DNA of 64,000 nucleotides from contig NMRA01000087.1 of assembly GCA_002633005.1 (NCBI GenBank), positions 62,001-126,000 on the forward strand. The letters run 5' to 3'. Positions 54,601 to 59,675 of this stretch are shown piece after piece. A program made the position numbers and the translations under genes. The stretch is from Phoronis australis. Lineage: Eukaryota; Phoronida; Phoronidae. Under the pieces are notes generated by a model, which was not told the origin of the DNA, did no database searches, and saw only the letters and a program-made list of their open reading frames with translations. Positions within the stretch are counted from its first letter, which is position 1; each line of letters begins with the position of its first letter.

Positions 54601-56753
54601 CCACAGGAAAAATCAAGAAAATAAAATTTCTTTTCTCCGCCATATCGTGTCCTAGTTGTTGAGATTTTGCGGCAGATCTAATTTTATGTGTTAATTTCAT
54701 CATCATATTTTAACAGCTGGCTAATACTACAGATTTCATGTTTAATTTTTCAGCGGTTAGAATTACCAACTGTTGAATCGCAAACCCAAAGTGAATCTAT
54801 TTTCAACTGAACACAAACTACTGGCAAAAACGTAGAGCATATTTTGACTTTGACGGCTTTCCCAACAAAATTAACGACAGATAAAAATTTCACTACATAA
54901 AATTGAATCACACGAAATGCACACAGGAGCCATTTAACATAAACAAATGAAATTAGGACAGTTCCTATCCCCTGAACAAGAGGCATAACGAAAAACCCAG
55001 CTATTACGTTTCCCTCATAATCACCATACACAGGCTTTCGTCCAGGAACCCACGCATCTTGCATGAGGCCCTTCTTGGCACACTCACTGGTTAGCCACAT
55101 AACAAGACACAAAGAAAACAATGACCCAATGAAACAACATCAGATCCTTTGGCCAACCAAAGTACACCTGACTTGCATGCACTTTTCATTCATACCAATT
55201 ACCATGTGTGTTCCAAAGTCATGCCTCGGGCATTGAACAACCAGAACGGTAATTCAACCAAAGGGACAGGCTAAAACTTTTGCTATTCTCTCAGATGGTA
55301 CCACTGATATGAAAAACTGCTACTGTTTTTATGCGCAGACTTTTCTATTGATAAATGAGATTCTGGAATAAAAAATGTACAGATTCTCTGAACCTTAAAC
55401 CTTTGCCTGAAAAAGAAACATTTGCATACAGAAGTATCAGAAGTTTATTTAGTTACTTTGAATTTCCACTCACCACATTGCAACAAGTAAAAACTTTCAC
55501 ACCTTTCAGACAATACATATCCATCGTGGTACATGAAATGGTGAAGTCAATTTGCTTGAAAAGTCATTTTTAATTTTTGAAAAGCTTCTAACAATGCCAT
55601 CAATTTTTCAAATGAACACCAGATGGCAGTTAGCCTATGGTAAAAACTAGAACTTGATAAAAGATTACTTTGGTGCTACATATCGTTTCAATTCTACCTG
55701 TTTTAACTCGTTGCTGCATCGAGATTTAATTGTTGTGGAGAACACTGCGTTTACAAAAAATGTCACATCGTAAATATCACTACGAACTCATCTGCCATAC
55801 TGTATCTCAAATTGCTGAGATTTAACGGTGTACTTTTAACGCTAATCCAACGTTTTAATTCCAACTTACATGTCATATTGCTTGTTGTCCATAACACACC
55901 TATCGTCCATCACTTGCTGCCAACTTTTGCCGTGTTTACATGTTGTAATGAGCACTATATCCTCGTTATTGTGAACATGATACAGCGCGTTTCTTGTCTC
56001 TGAACCGATTCCTGTGAGATAACGCTTTCCCTTAAATGCTAGGGTGTATTTCGGTTTTGCTGGTATGACATCCGTGGACATGCGACCAGGCTCTCCGCCT
56101 TTGGCTGGGTGAGATTTCGAAAACAATGGCAAGGAGATGTCGAAGTTATGCCTGAATTTTGTTATGGACATACTCGCTTTAGCCAGCATAGCATACCCAA
56201 TGTCAAAATCCAGTTCTTCTACATAGTCCGGCCATGTACCAGAATACAAACTAAAAATGACATGATTTTTCCCATTATTCCAGCTGGGCAGAGAACTAAT
56301 TTTTTCGGGTAAATTTTTAATACATTCTTTGCTTAGTACATCCCGGTCGAGAGTATCCAAGGAAAGCACAAATAAACAGGCTTCGTCCGGATTCGCCGTG
56401 TAGTACACTGATTCGCGAATCGACGAGAGGATTTTTGAGTAGGTGGCCGATATTTTGTCCTGAACCGGATAGACGAAAACTTTGAATCCGTCCTTACATT
56501 TTGAGTAATCAAAGCAGTTTTCCATCTTACACTTTGATGTGTCGAATTTATACGAAGATAACTCTCTCCTCTGCCTGGGAGAGAAGTGTTTATCAACATC
56601 TTGGAACAGCGACGCCGCGTCGAAGAAAGACTTAGGTTCAGGGGAATTCTCCTCTGGAGTTCGATTTCCATCTCGACTTGACTTGGTGAAGAAGCAAAGC
56701 AGTAACAAAATACTACATGCCGACAGCAAAAGGTACCGCTTTTTGGCCTGCAT
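5450..56753 (-). CDS. EXT1: EXT1 orthologue, exostosin-1 heparan sulfate co-polymerase (whole gene, nine coding exons)
   Basis: Bifunctional type II membrane glycosyltransferase which, with EXT2, polymerises heparan sulfate by alternating GlcA and GlcNAc transfer in the Golgi (established for the family). The joined exons 56753-55870, 16557-16483, 15131-15005, 12810-12691, 12421-12170, 10282-10184, 9193-9104, 6901-6741 and 5813-5450 give 2172 bp with stop, 723 aa against 746 in human. Visible parts: N-terminal MQAKKRY and a membrane anchor at about residues 7-22; a stem shorter than in human; a GT47 exostosin domain with the [11 protein letters not shown] motif at 310-320; a C-terminal GT64 domain with a LSLDED metal-binding motif (DED at 540-542) and the [12 protein letters not shown] segment near the C terminus. 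An N-glycosylation sequon in HNST (304) matches HNAT in human. There is no frameshift or missing exon, so the gene looks functional. EXT2 and the EXTL proteins are less likely: the N terminus and exon lengths are specific to EXT1. Confidence 0.97.
6741..6901 (-). CDS. EXT1: EXT1 coding exon 8 (equals human exon 9)
   Basis: 161 bp, the same length and phases as human exon 9. It encodes [19 protein letters not shown] then [15 protein letters not shown] and [19 protein letters not shown], the most strongly conserved block of the GT64 domain. The acceptor is TATTGCAG|ATC and the donor CACAG|GTAAACC. The last codon (AG|A, Arg) is completed by the next exon. Confidence 0.97.
6902..9103 (-). other. 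EXT1 intron 7 (2.2 kb)
   Basis: GTTTGT donor and TTGCAG acceptor. It includes sequence related to the 'tgctccgtgtcag' repeat family (about 7460-7670), a short (TC)n run at 7641-7665 and a decayed copy of the small palindrome at 7699-7752. Introns 4 (12422-12690), 6 (9194-10183) and 8 (5814-6740) show nothing notable. Confidence 0.7.
7699..7752. repeat. Small palindromic repeat, decayed copy B
   Basis: TTTTGATAACCAGTTTGATG, loop with TATCAGTGGAATAAA, then CAAGTTCTCAGG; arms only partly pair. Confidence 0.55.
9104..9193 (-). CDS. EXT1: EXT1 coding exon 7 (equals human exon 8, GT64 DED motif)
   Basis: 90 bp, identical in length and phase to human exon 8. It encodes [19 protein letters not shown] then [11 protein letters not shown]. 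The LSLDED motif is the metal/UDP-binding DXD-type motif of the GlcNAc-transferase domain; here DED falls at residues 540-542 (565-567 in human). The acceptor is TTTTCCAG|ACA. The donor is GAG|GTTTGT, a weak non-consensus GT donor. Confidence 0.97.
10184..10282 (-). CDS. EXT1: EXT1 coding exon 6 (equals human exon 7)
   Basis: 99 bp, one codon longer than human exon 7 (96 bp), phase 0. It encodes [19 protein letters not shown] and [14 protein letters not shown] (human IIVLWNCDKPLPAKHRWPA and TAVPVVVIEGESK). The acceptor is TGTTACAG|ATA and the donor ATG|GTAAGTG. It is part of the UDP-sugar-binding fold of the GT64 domain. Sequence identity is moderate, but position, phase and the KHxWP core fix the assignment. 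Confidence 0.93.
10565..10815. repeat. Dispersed repeat copy (~250 bp)
   Basis: It shares GATCAGCCATTTCTGA, TTTTTTCATAAAAT and an AACATTTTA...GTTTTGTAGAACAGTGC layout with the segment at 21660-21895. No coding capacity. Confidence 0.6.
11346..11655. repeat. 20-bp minisatellite, about 15 copies
   Basis: Unit close to TTTTTCAAACTGGTCCCTAT, with a later sub-variant CAAACTTGTTCCTATTTT. It lies in EXT1 intron 5. The core CAAACTGGT also occurs in the arms of the small dispersed palindrome. Confidence 0.97.
12170..12421 (-). CDS. EXT1: EXT1 coding exon 5 (equals human exons 5+6 fused)
   Basis: 252 bp, phase 0 at both ends. The length equals human exon 5 (133) plus exon 6 (119) exactly, so the human intron between them is absent. 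It encodes [17 protein letters not shown], then the segment [19 protein letters not shown], and [15 protein letters not shown] at the start of the GT64 region (human SKFTAVIHAVTPLVSQS). It ends TDGLDR|GTGAGA. This is the least conserved stretch of the protein, and the WNxHPGGL region of human is altered to WNTPPGAL. The acceptor is TTGTGCAG|ATC. Confidence 0.95.
12691..12810 (-). CDS. EXT1: EXT1 coding exon 4
   Basis: 120 bp, phase 0 at both ends, the same length as human exon 4. It encodes [16 protein letters not shown] then [17 protein letters not shown] and IIHTTLE; human has [17 protein letters not shown] at the same place. The acceptor is TTTTCAG|GTCC and the donor TTAGAG|GTGAGAG. It links the GT47 and GT64 domains. 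The 18-bp minisatellite in the upstream intron ends only about 30 bp from the acceptor. Confidence 0.97.
12811..15004 (-). other. EXT1 intron 3 (2.2 kb)
   Basis: GTATAG donor and TTTTCAG acceptor. It holds the 18-bp minisatellite next to exon 4 and, near 14440-14610, a repeat-like segment resembling one at about 29730-29900 (both have TTGGAGAA blocks and similar flanks). No gene seen. Confidence 0.8.
12841..13109. repeat. 18-bp minisatellite, about 15 copies
   Basis: Unit TTGTAAACCACTATACAC repeated head to tail with few variants (one AAATCAC copy, two 17-bp units with TAACCAC). It lies in EXT1 intron 3, ending ~30 bp upstream of the exon 4 acceptor. Uniform spacing with no spacers excludes a CRISPR array. 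Confidence 0.98.
15005..15131 (-). CDS. EXT1: EXT1 coding exon 3 (end of GT47 domain)
   Basis: 127 bp encoding (R)[17 protein letters not shown] and [19 protein letters not shown] then ERLLLQ, very close to human. The acceptor is TTGCAG|G before FLEVLQ and the donor ACAG|GTATAG. The human exon 3 is 108 bp and starts at the AAC after LQ. Here the six preceding residues are already in this exon, so the 5' border lies 19 nt further upstream. A second acceptor-like CTGCAG|G sits at the human position (15113/15112). Using it would delete FLEVLQ and shift the frame, so the upstream site is called. Confidence 0.96.
15132..16482 (-). other. EXT1 intron 2 (1.35 kb)
   Basis: GTATGT donor and TTGCAG acceptor. 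It contains a copy of the ~250 bp inverted-end element (about 16195-16446) immediately downstream of exon 2. Otherwise nothing recognisable. Confidence 0.85.
16195..16446. mobile_element. ~250-bp inverted-end element, copy in EXT1 intron 2
   Basis: The left end TAAAATCACACCAATTTC and the right end CAATTGGTGAGATTTCA are inverted repeats of a shared TAAAATCTCACCAATT terminus. The interior contains TTTTTCAAGATG and AATTTGATGCTACACATC, both shared with other copies. Confidence 0.75.
16483..16557 (-). CDS. EXT1: EXT1 coding exon 2 (75 bp micro-exon with the GT47 PRGRR motif)
   Basis: This exon is isolated between a 39.3 kb and a 1.35 kb intron, and it is not an open ATG-started frame. On the minus strand it reads [16 protein letters not shown] followed by [10 protein letters not shown], matching human YDYREMLHNATFCLV and [10 protein letters not shown]. 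The acceptor is CAG|G at 16559-16557 and the donor AG|GTATGTG at 16483-16481. Entry and exit phases fit exons 1 and 3 (ATG and AGG codons rebuilt across the junctions). Gly313-Arg314 correspond to human G339/R340, a mutation hotspot in hereditary multiple exostoses. The length, 75 bp, is what the shifted exon 3 border predicts (94 minus 19). Confidence 0.97.
17971..18158. repeat. 47-bp tandem repeat, four copies
   Basis: Successive units carry GTTCACACTCAATGATCAA and CACCATTAATGTGAAAG blocks. The middle copies are nearly identical; the outer ones have diverged. EXT1 intron 1. Confidence 0.93.
18408..18483. repeat. 38-bp tandem duplication
   Basis: Two adjacent copies of TTTATGCACACAAACCC...AGTAAACCCAYCAGTG, differing at one base. 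The near identity suggests a recent duplication. Confidence 0.95.
21660..21895. repeat. Dispersed repeat copy (~235 bp)
   Basis: Second copy of the 10565-10815 family: TTTTTTCATGAAAATC, GAGAACAGCGTACAAAG and GATCAGCCATTTCTGACG in the same order. Confidence 0.6.
23526..23757. mobile_element. ~230-bp inverted-end element, same family
   Basis: Starts GTAAAATCTCACCAAG and ends AAATTGATGAAATTTCA (inverted match). Internal TTTTTCATTTTCAAAGAC and TGCCCACAACTTCTCAA match the copy at 42367. Confidence 0.75.
27494..27587. repeat. Small palindromic repeat, copy C (inverted orientation)
   Basis: The arms GGATATAATGTGCCC plus GAGAACCAG pair with CTGGTTCTC plus GGGCATGTTATATC around a loop. Compared with the other copies it lies in reverse orientation and has the loop bases ATTAAGTGG on its reverse strand. 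Confidence 0.85.
31853..32269. mobile_element. Inverted-end element of the same AAGTCC family, ~415 bp
   Basis: The left end reads TTAGTGCCGTTTACAC and the inverted right end AAAGTCCCGTTTAGAC. The internal GACACGGAGCAAATTGACAC block recurs inverted near the right end (GGGTCAATTTGCTGCGTG). More decayed related sequence is at 7460-7670 and 33890-34350. Confidence 0.65.
33731..33812. repeat. Small palindromic repeat, copy D
   Basis: TTGAGAACCAATTGATGC, loop GGTTATTTGGGGG, then ACTGGTTCTTAAAATGCGG; outer bases CCTGCAT and ATGCGGG pair partly. Confidence 0.7.
33890..34350. repeat. Degenerate relative of the AAGTCC-end family with internal duplication
   Basis: It shares the layout of the 31853 element (AACGAGTTGTT block, GGCAAGGCGGAAG-type centre, GTGTGTGGACGCTCCACTT). 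Segments around 34203-34270 and 34271-34335 are a duplicated pair, each with CGCTCCACTTAA and AAGTTGCACTA. Confidence 0.5.
36437..36736. mobile_element. Inverted-end element with AAGTCC(C) ends, ~300 bp
   Basis: The left end AAGTCCCGTTTAAACA is matched by the inverted right end AAGTCCTTTCAGACAT. Inside are GACATGGAGCAAATTGAC and a (TG)n run at 36587-36663. No coding capacity, so a non-autonomous MITE-like element is inferred. Confidence 0.7.
39867..39975. repeat. Truncated left part of the ~250-bp inverted-end element
   Basis: GGTACGGTAAAGTCTCACC terminus followed by ATAAAAATAATCGCCAAAG and CATTTTTCAAGACC. The right end was not found. A second truncated left part (GGTAAAATCTAACTAATTTC) lies at about 22228-22310. 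Confidence 0.6.
42367..42613. mobile_element. ~247-bp inverted-end element, same family
   Basis: Starts GGTAAAATGTCACCAAG and ends TTAGCGACACTCTACC, an inverted match. Internal TGCCCACAATTTTTCAA and ATTGTGTCCTAAATT are shared with other copies. Confidence 0.75.
43660..43966. mobile_element. 307-bp foldback element
   Basis: Two ~145-bp arms that are reverse complements meet at about 43810: the outer ends are CGCCCCCTTGC and GCAAGGGGGCG, and inner blocks TGACCAATC and GATTGGTCA pair, as do TTGGCGATAGG and CCCATCGCCA. No coding capacity and no clear target-site duplication; a foldback MITE is inferred. Confidence 0.85.
48690..48885. repeat. SINE-like dispersed repeat
   Basis: TTGCCACTAGGGGACAC followed by a TTGGATCGGTCAC block and ending GACCGCCAGACAGACGCC. 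The head recurs at about 44218-44260 (TTGCCACAAGGGGGCAC) and a related block at 22490-22610. The frame through it is a repeat shadow. Confidence 0.5.
49656..49765. repeat. 55-bp tandem duplication
   Basis: Two adjacent copies beginning TTGAAATAAAACCACAG and containing TCTTAATTAAGAC, a 12-bp palindrome plus one base. The copies differ at only a few bases. EXT1 intron 1. Confidence 0.95.
50113..50199. repeat. Small palindromic repeat, copy E
   Basis: The left arm GTATTTTGAGAACCAG and right arm CTGGTTCTCAAAATTCG pair, with loop TTTGATCCCTGTTATTCAG. The outer bases GGATGT and TATATCC also pair partly. Confidence 0.85.
51490..51650. repeat. Dispersed repeat fragment ('GAGGCC...GATTGAAAA' family)
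   Basis: The order GAGGCCTCGATTTT, CCATTCCGCCCTGAAAAATA, TTTCAAAATCG, TGATTGAAAATC matches the segment at 63756-63910. Further relatives are at 46860-47000 and, reversed, at 45640-45790. Confidence 0.6.
54424..54673. mobile_element. ~250-bp inverted-end element, same family
   Basis: Starts TCTATCTCACCAATTTCG and ends CTAGTTGTTGAGATTTTGC. It shares TTCGGACAAAAAT and TTTGATACTACAGATC with the intron 2 copy. EXT1 intron 1. Confidence 0.75.
55550..55834. mobile_element. Decayed copy of the ~250-bp inverted-end element beside exon 1
   Basis: The right terminus CAAATTGCTGAGATTTAACGG is clear within 55807-55829. The interior keeps AGAACTTGA and TTGGTGCTACATATC, while the left end is poorly preserved. 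It ends ~35 bp from the EXT1 exon 1 donor. Confidence 0.6.
55870..56753 (-). CDS. EXT1: EXT1 coding exon 1 (start, anchor, stem, most of GT47 domain)
   Basis: 884 bp, ending in phase 2 exactly as human exon 1 (962 bp) does. It encodes residues 1-294 plus two bases of codon 295. The start is set by MQAKKRY, identical to the human N terminus, although the Kozak context is weak (T at -3). Recognisable blocks are [59 protein letters not shown] and [10 protein letters not shown]. The donor is ACAT|GTAAGT at 55869-55864. The stem between the anchor and the first conserved cysteines is about 25 residues shorter than in human, which accounts for most of the total length difference. Confidence 0.98.
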
Positions 56754-56772
56754 CGAACCTGAGGGTCTTCAT
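56713..56772 (-). promoter_or_regulatory. uORF 2 overlapping the EXT1 start (19 codons)
   Basis: The ATG at 56772 overlaps the stop of uORF 1 (ATGA), is out of frame with EXT1, and ends with TAG at 56715-56713, 38 nt inside the EXT1 coding sequence. With the weak EXT1 start context (T at -3) this arrangement could lower translation. Confidence 0.45.
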
Positions 56773-56786
56773 CGACAGTTCGACAT
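56769..56786 (-). promoter_or_regulatory. uORF 1 in the EXT1 leader (5 codons)
   Basis: ATG at 56786 reads MSNCR and stops with TGA at 56771-56769, 15 nt upstream of the EXT1 start. It matters only if transcription starts further upstream, which is likely but not shown by the sequence. Confidence 0.45.
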
Positions 56787-58487
56787 AGGCGAGATGACCA
56801 AAACTAAAAAGAAAGTAGAAAAATAGAAGAAATTCCAGGAACTATCTCACCCGACATCCAACCCTCCCGTCATGTTTGAAGCAAGTCTAGGCTACAGTCT
56901 GTGCTTTGTCACGTGGTCTGAAGATATTGCCTGTTTCGCGATATCTTTGTCCATTTTTTGAGAAAAGACCCATTAAATACAACCAATATCTCAGTATGAA
57001 ACTAAAATATAAGAAAAATGTGAGTTTATTGTATGTTTTTGTACATTTCATGATTGTTTTATAGGATTTACTGTTATATAAGTAACGCAAAACTGAACAC
57101 GATGACGTCAACAGGTCTCACTGAATGAACTTTGACATGATTGTGTCGAGGAATTTCCTTTGAGTAGTTTAGTCGGATATGACTCGGGGAGCCTCACGGC
57201 TTGACCGGGACATTTTTGTCAACCTGATGAAACGAGGAACCAATAATGGTTACTAGATTGAAACCAGGAATTTCAAGGTGTTTCTTACACAACAAAAGTT
57301 TCAAAACAAAACAATACATCAATTCCTTGTCCAAACCTTTTTTGTAATGGGATCACAAAGTATAGCGGCTGTTCACTGAAACCTGTGACTCCTCATTCAC
57401 CGAAATAATAATTCCGCGATCATGAATAAAAAATGATGAAGTTACCAGACGCTGGAAATTAGAAACAAAACAACTGTGACACACGTTCCATCGACCAAGG
57501 CGTGTTATATGTTAAAGAAATGGGTTTGTCATATTGGCTAGCCGTTTTAGAACAGTATTTGGCTACCCTGGAGTGTAAAGTCGACAGTTTCCACGGGAAA
57601 AGGTAAAACCAAGAGGAAAAATTTTAACAATATCTTATAAAATTCAAACTTATTAGGAATTCACATAACCGTATCTCAATCCAAACTATCTAGCATTGTC
57701 ATCTGCTTATAATTGTGTTTCTTCTTATTTATATTTTCAAGTGAAAAAAAAAAATTTTTTCTTTCATTAACGATATACTAGTGACAACGAGAACAGATGT
57801 GTCTTCTGAGGGTTGAAACTTGTGGGGATCGAAAAAACAGGGACAATGGTAACTACTGAAAGCATTCAAAGCAATGAAGTGATATTTCCGAACTGCATCC
57901 TAGAAGGTTGTTTGCGACATCTGGCGATTAGTCATAAAACTAAATGTCAAGCTTCCAGCTCTTGCTCGTGTAAGAAAGAAGGCCAACTCACAACAACTTT
58001 ATGTTGTCACAGATGTCCAAAACGCCATGTGCTTGACAAGTGAATATGAAATTTATGAAAACCGAGAAAAAGAAAAATTACATTTTCGAACAGGTTTTTG
58101 GTTCTAAATTCTAAATTGCAAAGTGACAATTTTTAAGAGAAAACTTAGTACTTTATTTTTCATAGAGCAGTTAATGAAACATCGTTACTTTTCAAAAAGC
58201 TATAGCAGTGTTTCATGTGAATCAAATCTAATTGGAAATTTAATAATATCGAAATTAAATAGAGGTTCACTCTACACAGTTTTAGCATATTCATGACACT
58301 ATGCGCACTAATAAAGACGGAGCTACAATCGGTTGTCGAAAATTTATGATGTGATTTTGAATTTGGGGGCCGCCATACACTTACCACAGACGTGGAACCT
58401 CAACCGCTAGAACCCTCAGTAATGTAGGAATGTAGGATATCATGAGGGTGCTGGCAACATTTTGTGATATCTGTACCCCCTCCCCCT

Positions 58488-58512
58488 NNNNNNNNNNNNN
58501 NNNNNNNNNNNN
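58488..58512. other. Assembly gap (25 N) in a C-rich tract
   Basis: The Ns are flanked by CCCCCTCCCCCT and CCCCCCCCTCTCG, so an unresolved homopolymer is the likely cause. Frames across it are meaningless. Confidence 0.95.
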
Positions 58513-58602
58513 CCCCCCCCTCTCGCCCCAACACTCGCCCACACACAGGAGTAAGTACACGCACACAAACTAGCAGCAAAAATAACTGCCAAAGTTTATT
58601 TC

Positions 58603-58674
58603 AATATCCCCACGTTTCAAGCGATGCGCTCTTTGTCAAGGGTGTGAGCGCATCGCTCGAAAAGTGGGGGATAT
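58603..58674. repeat. 72-bp near-perfect palindrome
   Basis: The left arm (AATATCCCCAC, GCGATGCGCTC) pairs with the right arm (GAGCGCATCGC, GTGGGGGATATT) around a short TCAAGGG loop. It lies just beside the assembly gap, in the EXT1-WIPI intergenic region. Confidence 0.9.
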
Positions 58675-59650
58675 TTTAATATATTTTAGTACCGACGCTC
58701 GTCGTTTTAGTTTTACTAGTTTTACTATTTTATAGTTTTATCCGTTGGTAACTGCACGGCATTCCAGCATCTATTTGATTTCAAAGTTTATTTCCGTTGT
58801 CTGAGGCCAAGACAGAAGGTGTGGGTCCCTTAACGCGTAAACACAATTGAAACAAACCGAGGGCAGCTCCTAAAACAGTTTGGCCTTCAAATAGAACGTA
58901 TTTATTGAAGAGAGTATTATGTTTTTGCCTTTAAAAAATTACGAAAGAAGGAAATCTCATTGTGCTGGTTGGACCAGCTTGACATCGTATGTGTCAATCA
59001 CATTTTAACCACACATATTAGAGCTCTGTTTTATTCTAAACCTTATTGGTATTTCACTTCTGGAATATTTGAGATGTCCTCTGGGGTTTACTTGCCACGT
59101 CAGCAATTTCAAAAACAATGAAGCATGACGCCGGTTACGCGTTGTACAATCTTTAAAGGTGCTCCAGTAAGTTATTATGGTATTTTTCGTCTTTCAAAAG
59201 CTATATAAACAGTTTCTTGTATCATTTTATCGAAATTCTTAATGCAAATAAGATGAAACAGATTACCAAAATACCATCGTCTGGCAATACATGGTGATAA
59301 GTAAAAACATACATCGACGAAGACATCGATTGTCATGGCGTGGTGAAAGACATCTATCAGGGACCAAATCAATTGAATAGAAATTGATACAATGAATGAG
59401 TAGGAATGTTTTTGTATTCGATGTAAATTCCGATTATTTATCAAGTCACGATTTAGGACAGACACTCTTTTTAACTAACCATCCGCACAGAATAATAATA
59501 ATTGTCGTTGTTGTTCAAAATACGCTTGACACCAGTGGTTATGCCTCGAAAGTCCAAATGTATTCCAGGGATTCTTGAAGCCGTATGTAACACCGGAATT
59601 CATTTATTAATGGCCTGTTTAAAACCAGTAGCGGATCTAGGATACCATAA

Positions 59651-59675
59651 GGGGGGGGGGGGNGGGGGGGGGGGG
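59651..59675. repeat. Poly-G run with one ambiguous base
   Basis: About 24 G with an N at 59663, preceded by AGCGGATCTAGGATACC. This looks like the G-rich end of a dispersed repeat; the run length is probably inexact. Confidence 0.8.

Larger units (their letters stand above)
16558..55869 (-). other. EXT1 intron 1 (39.3 kb)
   Basis: It starts GTAAGT (55869) and ends AACCTGCAG-like at 16558. No nested gene, tRNA or transposase frame was recognised on either strand; open frames here are at most ~130 codons without family similarity. The content is AT-rich unique sequence plus the repeats listed separately: copies of the ~250 bp inverted-end element, the small palindrome, the 307 bp foldback, AAGTCC-end elements, and duplications of 38, 47 and 55 bp. 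Human EXT1 also has a very large intron at exactly this place and phase. Confidence 0.9.

Noticed and set aside
57813-58043. 76-codon Cys-rich frame as a small gene or toxin-like peptide
   Set aside because: No signal peptide, and the cysteines are at one end only without a known framework. Chance frame more likely.
58381-58679. Frames across the N gap (Pro/Gly-rich)
   Set aside because: Produced by the C-rich tract and unknown bases.
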